From positions 1-64,000 of the forward strand of contig NZ_WUTW01000007.1 of NCBI RefSeq assembly GCF_009831215.1: a stretch of 64,000 nt of DNA, given 5' to 3'. Under the pieces are notes generated by a model that saw only the letters and a program-made list of their open reading frames with translations, had not been told where the DNA came from and made no database searches. Shown here in pieces: positions 43,717 through 52,580 of the stretch. The number at the start of each line of letters is the position of its first letter. Position 1 is the stretch's first letter. The translations under genes and the position numbers were made by a program. Source of the DNA: Actinomadura rayongensis (GTDB lineage: Bacteria > Actinomycetota > Actinomycetes > Streptosporangiales > Streptosporangiaceae).

Positions 43717-44713
43717 GGGCGTCCGTGACGCGGCGCGCCGCCCGCATCCTGACGGCCGCGCCGCCCGCCGTCGCGGCGGCGGCCAGCAGGCACGTCCAGA
43801 GGACGGCGTCGTGCAGCGGCCGTGATTCCGCGGCGTTGAGGCCGTACACGACCATGGCCCACGGGAACGCCGTCACGAGGACCGCGACCGGGAGGGTCGG
43901 ATGTCTTCGGGCCAGGACGAGCGCCGCCAGGAGCCCGATGACCAGCGCGACCACGATGGCGGTTCCCAGCGGCGCCGCCGCCGTGTAGCGGTACCAGAGC
44001 GGACGGGACATGAAGATCGGGTCGGGGATGTCCGGCGCGTGCTCGACGCGCCAGAAGGACCCGTCCGCGAAGACGCCGACCGTCAGGACCGCGAGCATCG
44101 CCGCCGCCAGGAGCGGAGCGGGCCGCGGGTCCGGGCGTTCGGGGGCCAGCGGATCGGCCGGCGCGGCCAGGACGATCAAGGCGAACAGGGCGAGCGCGCC
44201 CAGCGCCCACAGGGGCGGACGGTCCGCGCCCGTCGGCGGGGTCAGCGGGAGCAGCGCGGCCGAGGTCGCGGTGGCCAGGGCGGCGAGCGTCCTTGTCAGT
44301 CGGCGTAGGCCGAAGGCCGCCGCCGGGAGCATCAGCAGCCACGGCAGGTAGACGAGCGGACCCAGTGTCGCGAACGGGCCGATGCGGTTCGGCGGGTCCG
44401 GGTCGGGGAGCGTCGGCGGACGCCAGTCCCACTCGGCGCAGAGCAGGAACAGCGCCGAGAGCGCGACGCCCGACGCGACGGCCAGCGGCGCGGCGGCGGC
44501 CAGCGTCCGTCCGGCGGGGGACGACGCGGTCAGGCCCATGCGGTGTCGGACGCCGTGCGCGGCGAGGTCGGCCAGTTCCCGTGCCGCGCCCATCCGTCCC
44601 TGCCCGTCCAGGGCGTCGCGGACGGTGCTGACGATCTCGGCGTGCCGCCCGTCCCGCGCGGACGGCCGGTAGAGCCGGACGACGAGCCCGGCCAGGCGCT
44701 CGGCGGCGCTCAT
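43712..44713 (-). CDS. Multi-pass membrane protein linked to a PadR regulator
   Basis: A 333-residue protein of no named family. About 75 cytoplasmic residues (LYRPSARDGRHAEIVSTVRDAL, similar in style to permease-prefix regions) precede roughly eight hydrophobic segments with Ala/Leu-rich helices. A soluble loop, RVEHAPDIPDPIFMSRPLW, follows the fifth or sixth helix. The start ATG 44713 overlaps the PadR stop as ATGA, so the pair is translated together. PadR-linked membrane proteins in actinomycetes often respond to cell-envelope stress; this is inference. Confidence 0.75.
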   Translation of the reverse strand: MSAAERLAGLVVRLYRPSARDGRHAEIVSTVRDALDGQGRMGAARELADLAAHGVRHRMGLTASSPAGRTLAAAAPLAVASGVALSALFLLCAEWDWRPPTLPDPDPPNRIGPFATLGPLVYLPWLLMLPAAAFGLRRLTRTLAALATATSAALLPLTPPTGADRPPLWALGALALFALIVLAAPADPLAPERPDPRPAPLLAAAMLAVLTVGVFADGSFWRVEHAPDIPDPIFMSRPLWYRYTAAAPLGTAIVVALVIGLLAALVLARRHPTLPVAVLVTAFPWAMVVYGLNAAESRPLHDAVLWTCLLAAAATAGGAAVRMRAARRVTDAR

Positions 44714-45048
44714 GCGGGCACGCTCCGGCCGCGCAGCCGCAGCCGCCGCTCCGCCTCGGCGGCCTGCGCGCGCAGCCGCGCGGCCTCGTCGGCGAGCACC
44801 TCGCCGCCCGCGCCGGTCAGCGCGTAGTAGCGGCGGTGCCGGCCGTCCACGACCTCCTCGCCCGCGACCTCGACCCAGCCCTGCTCCTGCAGCCGGGCGA
44901 GCGCCGCGTACAGCGTGCCGGTGCGGAGCCTGACCCGCCCGGAGGAGATCGCCTCCACTTCCTTGATCAGCGCGTAGCCGTGCCGTGGCTCGTCGGCCAG
45001 GGCCGTGAGCAGCAGCCGCGTCGGCTCCTGCATCGCAGTCGACGTCAT
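44710..45048 (-). CDS. PadR-family transcription regulator
   Basis: A 112-residue winged-helix regulator. RLLLTALADEPRHGYALIKEVEAIS is followed by VRLRTGTLYAALARLQEQGWVE and the wing VVDGRHRRYYALTGAGGEVL, with a C-terminal dimerisation helix. ATG 45048 is used; ATG 45060 would add four residues, and neither has a clear ribosome site. A 12-bp inverted repeat spans both start codons, so autorepression at the start of the gene is likely. The co-translated membrane protein is the probable target. Confidence 0.88.
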   Translation of the reverse strand: MTSTAMQEPTRLLLTALADEPRHGYALIKEVEAISSGRVRLRTGTLYAALARLQEQGWVEVAGEEVVDGRHRRYYALTGAGGEVLADEAARLRAQAAEAERRLRLRGRSVPA

Positions 45049-45077
45049 GCCGACGAGCATAACCCGCTCGTCGGCAT
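45047..45077. promoter_or_regulatory. 12-bp inverted repeat over the PadR start codon
   Basis: ATGCCGACGAGC (45047-45058) and GCTCGTCGGCAT (45066-45077) are perfect reverse complements with a 7-bp spacer. The nearby GTCGACCGTCGAC (45080-45092) is a further repeat. It could be an operator or an RNA hairpin hiding the start codon. Confidence 0.55.
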
Positions 45078-45092
45078 ATGTCGACCGTCGAC

Positions 45093-45785
45093 CTATGGGA
45101 GCGCGTCGGCGGTCGCGCGGAGCCGCCCACCCGCTCCGGTCACCGGCTCTCCGTGCCCGAAACAGGCGAGGCTCGTGTCCAGCTCGGCGAGGCGGCGGAA
45201 CGACTCCGCCGCGACCCCGGCGTCCAGGTTGAAGACGCCGAGGATGACGTCGCCGTTGAAGTGAGCCGCGATGTCCCCGGTGAACAGCACCTTCTCGGCC
45301 GGGAGGTACAGCGCGACGCTGCCGTCGGTGTGCCCGGGCGTCGCGACGACCCGCGCCCCCTCGGCCCCGAAATCAAGAACGTCGCCATCGCGCACCGGAA
45401 CGTCCACCCCCACCGGCGGCGCCGCCTCAAGCCCCGCCGCGACCTTGGCGTGCAGCTCCCGCTCGAAGTCGCTGAAGTTCGGCTCCGGCCCCTCGACGTC
45501 GCCCGCGATGACCGGCGCGTCCGCCGCGCCCGCGACCACGGGCACGCCCCACGACGCGACCTCGGCCGCCGACCCGGCGTGGTCATCGTGGAAGTGCGTG
45601 AGCACGACCCGATCGAGCGCCCCCCGCGTCAGCCCGATCTCCCCCAGCGCCGCCTCGATCAGCGGCCCCGACCCCGGCTCACCGGTGTCGATCAGCGTCG
45701 CCCGCTCACCCTCGCGCCACAGGTAGGCCTGGTACCGCCCGAGATCGAGCCGGTACACGTTCGGCGACAGTTCGATAGCCCGCAT
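45093..45785 (-). CDS. MBL-fold metallo-hydrolase (glyoxalase II-like)
   Basis: A 230-residue protein. The metal motif is VVLTHFHDDHAGS, followed by ATPGHTDGSVALYL, LFTGDIAAH and CFGHGEPV. All metal ligands of the glyoxalase-II/YcbL-like group are present. These enzymes cleave thioesters or other small substrates. The substrate here is unknown. ATG 45785 is the start. It is transcribed toward PadR and ends 33 bp before that gene, so the PadR promoter must lie in its 3' end. The NACHT gene is 100 bp upstream on the same strand. Confidence 0.88.
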   Translation of the reverse strand: MRAIELSPNVYRLDLGRYQAYLWREGERATLIDTGEPGSGPLIEAALGEIGLTRGALDRVVLTHFHDDHAGSAAEVASWGVPVVAGAADAPVIAGDVEGPEPNFSDFERELHAKVAAGLEAAPPVGVDVPVRDGDVLDFGAEGARVVATPGHTDGSVALYLPAEKVLFTGDIAAHFNGDVILGVFNLDAGVAAESFRRLAELDTSLACFGHGEPVTGAGGRLRATADALP

Positions 45786-45885
45786 GCCACGAAGCCCTCC
45801 TCACGGCACCGCCCAGCGCGGCCCGCACTCCAACCTGCCTCGCCACGCGCCCGAACCACCCCACATCCGCGCAGAGCAGAAAGGC

Positions 45886-48800
45886 CTAGTTTTCGCCCGC
45901 CACGAACTCGGGGAAGTGGCCGTTCGTGGGCGCCGACGGCGACTCCCCGAACACCAGATCACGAAGCATATTGACCATTCTTACGATCCGAATTCGATCA
46001 CTCCCGAGGGAAACGCGCCCCTTTGCACCGGAGCCTTGGCCCAGCACCAGATCGACCATTTCCACCAGCCGAATGTCAGGCGAATATTCCGCCACCAAGG
46101 AGAAAATCGCCCGCGCCGCAGGAGACATCACATAGCCTTCGGGATTCCACAACCGCTCGAATTTTTCGAGCAGAAGAGGATGGACCGCGACCGCCAGCGC
46201 GAGGGCACTCCAGTCGATCAGGTCGTCGGGAATATGCTGCAACACCCAATCGATCATGAACTCGACACTTTCCTCGGATTCATAGAAAGTATGAAGCCTG
46301 AGGAGGAAGAAGAATCGATTCGCTATCGAGATGAGGGTATCGCGATGGGCGTCCGGAGGCAGTTCTTCGCTGATGTACGAGCGCGGCAGTCCAGCCGGGA
46401 CGATGGCGGCGAGAAGGACATCGCTCCAGTGGTCACCGATTCCCTGGTAGCTCGAATCTTCGATGATGGCCTGGCCGTAGCGAAGCCACCGCTCGATCTG
46501 AACGTCACCGGCAAGCCGTGCGTGGGCGATCTCGTCGGACGGCACGAAGCCCTCGGCCACGACCCGGCCACCTCGGTGGGTCAGGGAACCCACCACCGAC
46601 CGCCAGCAGTCGACGTCGAGGCCGGATTTCCAGAGGTCCACGACCGAAGGCCAGGCCCATGGCCCGGCCGACGCGTCCACCAGGCAGTCGATCGGAGCCG
46701 AATCGTCCGTCGACATCCACACCCGCAGCAGGACGAGATTGACCGAATAGGCGGCGAGTCTCCGCAGATGGTCGACCGGGAGTGGCCGGTAGGAGACGAA
46801 CCGGCGGCTCTCGTTGCGACGGCGGAAATTTTGAACGAGCTTCTCCAAGAGCGCGAGCACCTGCTCTTGGAGAAGCGGGTCGAGCGTCCGAAATATCTCT
46901 TCGGCGAAATCGAGCGCGGCGCGTTGGAGCGAGAGGGGCTGGTGGGCGAGCAGCGCGAAAAGTTCGTCGTCGGAGTCGGCCGGAGTTCCACGGCGTCGGC
47001 GCGCCGACGTTTCTGCCAGGTCGGCCAGGACTCGTACGATGTGCGCGGCCACCAGGTATTCGCCGAAGGTCGCGTGAAGGAACTCGTACGACCGGCGGAC
47101 GCTCTCTCCCTCGCTGTCGTACGGGCGCGCCTCGGCGGCGTGGACGAAGAAGAACTCGCCGAGCAGGCGCCGGCCGAGTTCGGCCTTGCGCGCTCCGGAG
47201 GGTTCCTGCTCGTCCAACGCAACGAGGTCTTCGCCGAGTTCGATGTCCGTTACGTTCTGGCTGCCCCGGTTCATCATGGCGAACGCCGCCACGGTCAGCC
47301 GCCACAAATGTTCCTCGATGCGTTCCCTGGCGGCCTCGTCATCGAGATACGGCTCGCGCTTGGCGACCTCCCGGTACGCGAAACCCTCCATGAGCAGTTG
47401 GTACAGCTCCGCCTGGGACATGCTGTCGTCCAGCTCGGGCGACGCCGGGTCGGCGAAGAACAGGGCCAGCAGCAGCAGGAGCAGCGGTTGCCGTGCGAGC
47501 GCCGACTGGCTTTGCACCATGTCGGCCGTCACGCACCGGACGTGTCCCCGCCTGATTCCGGGGGCGTTCGTCTCGTTCCAGATGTCGATCCACCGGGCGA
47601 TCTGGGCGTCGTCAAAGTCCTCCAGCTTGACAATGACGGTGTCGGCGGGGATTTTCACGCGGTCGGCCACCAGCGTCCGCGAGGTGACGATCACCGCGGT
47701 CGGACGGCCCTGCTCGGCTTCCCGCTGCTGGAATTTCGCGATGTCCTGGAGGTAGTTGGCGCGCGCCCCGTGGGCCTGCAGCAGCTCGTCCAGGCCGTCC
47801 AGCAGGATCACGCGCACGGTGGCGGCGCTCTCCCGAGCGAGTTCGGGCCAGGAGACCCGTCCGTTGGTCGCCGTGCGCAGCGCCTGTTCGATCTGGTCGA
47901 GAACGTCGGCGTCCGCCTGCACATGGCGCAGCGGGACGCGCACGACCGTGAACGTCTCGGCCGGAAGACGCGCCGCCAGGACACGAGTCAGCAGGCTTTT
48001 GCCGCCACCCGGATGGCCGAGCAGCAGCATCGGTTGTTCATGGGCGGCCTGGCTCGTCAGATGAGCCACGAGCAGAAGGTCGATGTCCTGGCGGACCGCC
48101 TGCTGCTCCCACGTCTCCTCGTTCGACACACCCGTCACCGATCCGGTCGAGACCAGAGGCGAATCGCGGAGTCGAAAACGCGGGTCGATGAAGGCGTCCT
48201 TCAGAAGGGGAAAGCGCACGCCGGGGCCGGACCGGGCGGCCTCGTCCGCGATGAGCGGTTCTTCCAGAGCTCCCCGGTTGGCGTTCGCCAGCGTTGCGCA
48301 CGCGTCCGGAAGTGCGGACGCCTCGCGGCGGAGCAGCGCCTCGATGCGGGCGAGGGACGTCTTCTGCTCGGCCAGCGCCGCGGACACGCCGGCTCCGGTG
48401 GCGCGGACCGCTTCGCGTGTGGCGGCGTGCTCACCGAGTTCCGACCACACGCGGAACTCGGGAACGGCCGCGGCCAGTTCGATATAGCGGCTCCGGTAGC
48501 GGGCCAGAGCCTTTTCCAGAATGTCCGCCCGGGGAACTCGGCCGCGGTTCTCCGGGCCGTCGGCGAGGCCCGCGACGAAGTTGTCGATGCGGCCCATGAG
48601 CCGGTCGATCCAGAACTGCACGAACGTCGCGTTCTCCTCGAACCCGAACGCCACGGACGGCGCTGGAACGCCCGACTCGTAGAGAACCGCGAGGACGTCG
48701 TCGCCCGCCCGGGCGTTCCGTGTCATGAGCGCCCGCCGTTCGTCTTCGGAAATCCGCAGGCGCCGCAGAACGTTCTCGGGCACCTCCTCCGTGAAGACCT

Positions 48801-49110
48801 CCCAGAAGGACGCCGCGACGATCGTGGTGTGGGCCGCCGCGATCAGGTCGATGCGCTCCAGGCCGGCCGTCCCGTCGAGGCGGGACTTCGCCTTGTCCAG
48901 CAGGGCGCCGACGAGTTTCGTCGCCTCGTTCTTCTGGTCAACCCACCCGAAGAGCACGGCGGCGCCGACGAGCGGCCCGCCCAGGGCGGCCACGCCCGCG
49001 CCGAGGATCACGCCGCCGAGCAGGCCGTCCAGCTTGTTCAGTATCCGTCGGTCGTGCTGGCCCAGGATCTGCAGGGCGCCCCGGTAGGTGAGGGGTGGAA
49101 CGCGGCGCAC
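45886..49110 (-). CDS. NACHT-domain (NLR-like) NTPase
   Basis: A 1074-residue protein. The start GTG 49110 follows GGGAGG by 4 nt. Residues 29-56 are a Gly/Ala-rich hydrophobic segment, possibly membrane-inserting, followed by about 250 helical residues. The NACHT core has Walker A GHPGGGKS (365-372), Walker B VILLDGLDEL (D438, D441) and VIVTSRTLV (sensor 1). The signature RSYEFLHATFGEYLVA lies in the winged-helix region. The C-terminal 450 residues are helical with no recognised repeat, the likely sensor. Bacterial NACHT proteins are known anti-phage NLR relatives. G+C falls sharply toward the 3' end (26 of 60 bases at 46261-46320), unlike the neighbours. Confidence 0.88.
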   Translation of the reverse strand: MRRVPPLTYRGALQILGQHDRRILNKLDGLLGGVILGAGVAALGGPLVGAAVLFGWVDQKNEATKLVGALLDKAKSRLDGTAGLERIDLIAAAHTTIVAASFWEVFTEEVPENVLRRLRISEDERRALMTRNARAGDDVLAVLYESGVPAPSVAFGFEENATFVQFWIDRLMGRIDNFVAGLADGPENRGRVPRADILEKALARYRSRYIELAAAVPEFRVWSELGEHAATREAVRATGAGVSAALAEQKTSLARIEALLRREASALPDACATLANANRGALEEPLIADEAARSGPGVRFPLLKDAFIDPRFRLRDSPLVSTGSVTGVSNEETWEQQAVRQDIDLLLVAHLTSQAAHEQPMLLLGHPGGGKSLLTRVLAARLPAETFTVVRVPLRHVQADADVLDQIEQALRTATNGRVSWPELARESAATVRVILLDGLDELLQAHGARANYLQDIAKFQQREAEQGRPTAVIVTSRTLVADRVKIPADTVIVKLEDFDDAQIARWIDIWNETNAPGIRRGHVRCVTADMVQSQSALARQPLLLLLLALFFADPASPELDDSMSQAELYQLLMEGFAYREVAKREPYLDDEAARERIEEHLWRLTVAAFAMMNRGSQNVTDIELGEDLVALDEQEPSGARKAELGRRLLGEFFFVHAAEARPYDSEGESVRRSYEFLHATFGEYLVAAHIVRVLADLAETSARRRRGTPADSDDELFALLAHQPLSLQRAALDFAEEIFRTLDPLLQEQVLALLEKLVQNFRRRNESRRFVSYRPLPVDHLRRLAAYSVNLVLLRVWMSTDDSAPIDCLVDASAGPWAWPSVVDLWKSGLDVDCWRSVVGSLTHRGGRVVAEGFVPSDEIAHARLAGDVQIERWLRYGQAIIEDSSYQGIGDHWSDVLLAAIVPAGLPRSYISEELPPDAHRDTLISIANRFFFLLRLHTFYESEESVEFMIDWVLQHIPDDLIDWSALALAVAVHPLLLEKFERLWNPEGYVMSPAARAIFSLVAEYSPDIRLVEMVDLVLGQGSGAKGRVSLGSDRIRIVRMVNMLRDLVFGESPSAPTNGHFPEFVAGEN

Positions 49111-49178
49111 ATCGCCTCCCGATCGACGTCGCGGACCTTTCAGACTAGGGATCCATGACGCCGCGTACGGGGCGATTG

Positions 49179-49985
49179 TCAGAGAACGGTCACGGTGTCG
49201 CCCGGGGAGACGTGGCCGGGACGGGTCACCGTCGCGTACACGCCCGCGCACGCGTGCGGGCCCATGCCGGGGCGGGGTTCCACAAGGTTGTCGCGGGCCG
49301 GGACGCGGAGGGCGTCGCGGAAGCGCGGGAGCATGCCCTGTTCCAGGGTCGGGACGGCGCAGCGCGGCGTAGGGGCGATGATCCGCAGGACGGCGTCGCC
49401 GACGGACACGTCGTGGCCGACCCAGGCGTTCTCGGTGTAGCCGGCCTCGGGGGTGCGGACGATCAGGTTGGGGCGGTAGCGGATCGCGCAGACCGCGTCC
49501 CCGGCCTCCGCCCCGATCGCGTCCAGTGTGGACGTCGTGATCAGGTGGACGGGCGCGAAGTCGTGGAACGAACCGGCCGGCAGCGCCGTCGGCTCGACCG
49601 GGACGTCGGCCGTCTCGCCGTGCGTCAGGACCTCGTCGGGGACGGCGCGGTCCAGGGACGCGGCCTCCGGCGGCGTCGCCGTCAGCCGGACGGGACGGCC
49701 CACGAAGTCCGACAGGAGCGCGTCCGCGTCGGGGTCCGCGCTGCAGAGCGTCCGCCCGTCGGCGAAGGTGAGCCGGACGCCGTCGCCGACCGTCGCGACG
49801 TCCACGCCGAGCAGCGACCGCCACAGCCGCGGGTTCTTCGCGGACGCGACGCGGCCCGACGCGACGTCCACCAGCGCGAACGCCCGGTCACCGGCGAGGC
49901 CGGACGCCCCCACCGGCACCGCTTCGACGTCCTCGCCCAGCATCGACTTCACCGGATAGCGCCGCACGGCGACCACGGAACCCAT
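49179..49985 (-). CDS. MOSC-domain protein
   Basis: A 268-residue protein. The N-terminal MOSC_N beta-barrel region (VVAVRRYPVKSMLGEDVEAV, GLAGDRAFALVD) precedes a MOSC domain with RPNLIVRTP, NAWVGHDVSVGD and TPRCAVPTL. That last segment contains the conserved Cys thought to hold molybdenum cofactor or sulfur. The family includes YcbX and mARC, which reduce N-hydroxylated compounds. A redox partner is not visible. ATG 49985 is the start. It lies upstream of the NACHT gene on the same strand (68-bp gap) and downstream of the aldo/keto reductase. Confidence 0.9.
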   Translation of the reverse strand: MGSVVAVRRYPVKSMLGEDVEAVPVGASGLAGDRAFALVDVASGRVASAKNPRLWRSLLGVDVATVGDGVRLTFADGRTLCSADPDADALLSDFVGRPVRLTATPPEAASLDRAVPDEVLTHGETADVPVEPTALPAGSFHDFAPVHLITTSTLDAIGAEAGDAVCAIRYRPNLIVRTPEAGYTENAWVGHDVSVGDAVLRIIAPTPRCAVPTLEQGMLPRFRDALRVPARDNLVEPRPGMGPHACAGVYATVTRPGHVSPGDTVTVL

Positions 49986-50009
49986 CCCGCCATCGTGCCG
50001 GAAAGTTGA

Positions 50010-50843
50010 TCATCCGGTGTAGTCGAACGTGTCCGGATCCGGCCCGGTGCGCTCGTCGCGGTTCAGCGCGGAGATCGCGGCCATGTCGTCGGGCGCCAGC
50101 TCGAACCCGAACACGTCGAAGTTCTCGGCCACCCGCGCGGGCGTGACGGACTTCGGGAACACGATGTCCCCGCGCTGCAGGTGCCAGCGCAGGACGACCT
50201 GGGCGGGCGTCCGGCCGACCCGCTCGGCGATGCCGGTGACCACCGGGTCGGCCAGCACCTTGCCCTGCGCGATCGGCGACCACGCCTCGGTCGCGATGCC
50301 GTGTTCGCGGTCGTACGCCCGGACGGTGTCCTGCGTCAGGTACGGGTGCACCTCGATCTGGTTCACCGCCGGGACGGTCTCCGACGTCTCCATGACGCGC
50401 CGCAGATGCGGCGGCTGGAAGTTGGACACGCCGATCGCGCGGCACCGCCCGGACGCGTAGATCTCCTCCATCGCGTGCCAGGTCTCCACGAAGTCCCCGA
50501 CGCCGGGCAGCGGCCAGTGGACGAGGAACAGGTCGAGGTGTTCGAGGCCCAGCTCGTCCATCGTCCGGTCGAACGCGGCGAGGGCGTCGTCGCGGGCGTG
50601 CGCGCCGTTGTTCAGCTTGCTGGTCACGAAGATCTCCGACCGGTCCAGACCGGACGCCGCGACCGCCTCCCCCACGGCCCGTTCGTTGCCGTACATCTCG
50701 GCCGTGTCGATGTGCCGGTACCCCGCCTCGAAGGCGGCGAGGACGGCGTCGCGCGTGGCGTCCGGGTCGATCTGGAACGTCCCGAAGCCGAGCTGCGGGA
50801 TCGTGACGCCGTTGTTCAGGGTGATGTCCGGTACGTCGGTCAT
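50010..50843 (-). CDS. Aldo/keto reductase
   Basis: A 277-residue NADPH-dependent oxidoreductase with a TIM barrel. The tetrad is D and Y in HIDTAEMYGNE, K in FVTSKLN, and H in LFLVHWPL. FPKSVTPARVAENFDVF forms the phosphate-binding site typical of AKR5-like (2,5-diketogluconate reductase) enzymes. ATG 50843 with AGGTG about 9 nt upstream is preferred over an upstream ATG at 50897. The substrate is a carbonyl compound, not identifiable. A 24-bp gap separates it from the MOSC gene, so they may be co-transcribed. Confidence 0.93.
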   Translation of the reverse strand: MTDVPDITLNNGVTIPQLGFGTFQIDPDATRDAVLAAFEAGYRHIDTAEMYGNERAVGEAVAASGLDRSEIFVTSKLNNGAHARDDALAAFDRTMDELGLEHLDLFLVHWPLPGVGDFVETWHAMEEIYASGRCRAIGVSNFQPPHLRRVMETSETVPAVNQIEVHPYLTQDTVRAYDREHGIATEAWSPIAQGKVLADPVVTGIAERVGRTPAQVVLRWHLQRGDIVFPKSVTPARVAENFDVFGFELAPDDMAAISALNRDERTGPDPDTFDYTG

Positions 50844-50930
50844 AGCGAAAAGCACCTCGCGCTGACGATGGGGTCTCCCGAAGGGGCTGCAGTCCATCCC
50901 CTAACCACGACCCCCGCGCGCAAACAGCGG

Positions 50931-51773
50931 TCAGGGCTTGCGCAGGACGCCGCCGTACTCGTAGAGGCTCCGGTTGACGCGGGTGGCGCCGTCGTAGGTC
51001 CGCAGCGGTTCGGGGACGGCCGGCAGCGGCGGCTGGTCCGGGTCGGGACGCCAGTCCAGCAGGTTGACCAGGCCGGGTTCGACGGCGTCCAGGCCGTCGG
51101 CGAACAGGGCGGCGAACTCGTCCGGCGTCCGGGTCTGCCACGGGATGCCCGAGTCGTTGATCTCCCGGCTCATCCGCGCGCCGCGCTCGGCGTCGTCGCA
51201 GACCACCTGGGACAGCGCGAGGTGGCTGCCGGGGACGGCCCGGTCGATCGCCGTGCGCAGGACGCGCCGGGGATCGGCGTCGTCCAGCAGGTGGTGCCCG
51301 ACCGACAGGAACAGGACGGCGAGCGGCTCGTCCCAGTCGATGAGCCGGTTCAGCGCGGGGTCGGCCAGGATCGCGTCCTGGTCGAGCATGTCGCCGCCGA
51401 TGATCGTGGTGGTGGCGTCGCTGGTCAGCAGCGCGCGGCCGTGGACGAGCACGATCGGGTCGATGTCGACGTACACGACGCGGGCGTCCGGGGCGAACGT
51501 GTGCGCGACCTGGTGGACGTTGGCGTCCGTCGGCAGCCCGCAGCCCATGTCGATGAACTGCCGGATCCCGGCCTCTTCCACCAGGTACCGGACCCCCCGG
51601 TAGAGGAACTGCCGGTTCTGCCGCGCGATGTCCAGGCATTCGGGAAAGCCCTGGAGGATGTCGCGGATGAAGGCCCGGTCGGCGGGGAAGTTGTCCTTCC
51701 CGCCGAGCATGTAGCCGTAGGCGCGCGCCGAATGCGGGATTCCGGTGTCAAGGTCCACGTTCTCGGTCTCCAA
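50931..51773 (-). CDS. SAM-dependent methyltransferase, DUF574/Methyltransf_19 type
   Basis: A 280-residue protein. IPHSARAYGYMLGGKDNFPADR is the hallmark N-terminus of the actinomycete DUF574 methyltransferases. FIDMGCGLPT is SAM motif I, VVYVDIDPIVLVHG motif II, and LFLSVGHHLLDD follows. These proteins occur in many copies per genome and their substrates are unknown. The gene lies 75 bp downstream of the type II thioesterase on the same strand. It could belong to the NRPS cluster as a tailoring enzyme, but the family is often unlinked to clusters. Confidence 0.9.
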   Translation of the reverse strand: METENVDLDTGIPHSARAYGYMLGGKDNFPADRAFIRDILQGFPECLDIARQNRQFLYRGVRYLVEEAGIRQFIDMGCGLPTDANVHQVAHTFAPDARVVYVDIDPIVLVHGRALLTSDATTTIIGGDMLDQDAILADPALNRLIDWDEPLAVLFLSVGHHLLDDADPRRVLRTAIDRAVPGSHLALSQVVCDDAERGARMSREINDSGIPWQTRTPDEFAALFADGLDAVEPGLVNLLDWRPDPDQPPLPAVPEPLRTYDGATRVNRSLYEYGGVLRKP

Positions 51774-51848
51774 GGGGGGCTCCCGGCGGTCGGTGAAACG
51801 CTCGTCCCATGATCGCCGTAAACCGGCCGGTCCGGAGGGGAAACCGGG

Positions 51849-52580
51849 TCACGGTTCGATGTTCAGGCCCCGGTGGATCTCGGCGAGCACGGCGGACTGT
51901 TCCGGGACGAGGTAGAAGTGCCCGCCGGGCAGGACGCGCAGCGCGAACGGCGCGGACGTCAGCTCCCCCCAGCGGGCGGCGGAGGGCTCGTCCACGCGGT
52001 GGTCGGCGTCGCCGACGAGCGCGGTGACGGGCGAGGTCAGCGCGGGCCCGGGCACGTACCGGTAGTCCTCGACGAGCCGGAAGTCGTTGCGGACGTAGGG
52101 CAGGACGAGTTCGCGCATCTCCGGGTCCCGCAGGATCTCGGCGTCCGTCCCGCCGAGCCGGGTCATGGCACCGATGAGCCCGTCGTCGTCCAGGCCGGAG
52201 ATGCTCTCGTCGTCGCGGTCGTGCGGCGGGCGCGTGCCCGAGACGAACAGGTGCGCGACGGGCGTCCCGCGCTCCTGCAGCAGCCGCGCGACCTCGAACG
52301 CGACGAGCGCGCCCATGCTGTGCCCGAACAGCGCGGCCGGACGGTCCAGCAGCGGCCCCATGGCGCCCGCGACGAGCCGCGCGAGGCGTCCGGCGTCGGG
52401 GACGAGCGGGTCCCGCAGGCGGTCGGCGCGCCCCGGGTACTGGACGGCGTGGACCTCGACGGCCGGGCTGATCTCCTTCGGCCAGGACCGGAACGCGACG
52501 GCCGAGCCGCCGGCGTGCGGGAGGCAGAACAGCCGGACCGCCGCGAACGGGCGGGGCTCGGGGCAGCGGAACCAGGTCAC
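51849..52580 (-). CDS. Type II thioesterase (NRPS proofreading)
   Basis: A 243-residue alpha/beta hydrolase that frees mis-primed carrier proteins of the NRPS. LFCLPHAGGSA, VQYPGRADR, the nucleophile in FGHSMGALVAFE, and VSGTRPPH are characteristic. The acid Asp is in LVGDADHRV and the His in LPGGHFYL. The start GTG 52580 overlaps the GNAT stop as GTGA, so it is coupled. It is the last gene clearly in the NRPS operon. Confidence 0.93.
   Translation of the reverse strand: MTWFRCPEPRPFAAVRLFCLPHAGGSAVAFRSWPKEISPAVEVHAVQYPGRADRLRDPLVPDAGRLARLVAGAMGPLLDRPAALFGHSMGALVAFEVARLLQERGTPVAHLFVSGTRPPHDRDDESISGLDDDGLIGAMTRLGGTDAEILRDPEMRELVLPYVRNDFRLVEDYRYVPGPALTSPVTALVGDADHRVDEPSAARWGELTSAPFALRVLPGGHFYLVPEQSAVLAEIHRGLNIEP

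Noticed and set aside
45785-49180. A genomic island with attachment sites around the NACHT gene
   Set aside because: Composition suggests transfer, but no integrase, tRNA end or flanking direct repeat could be found.
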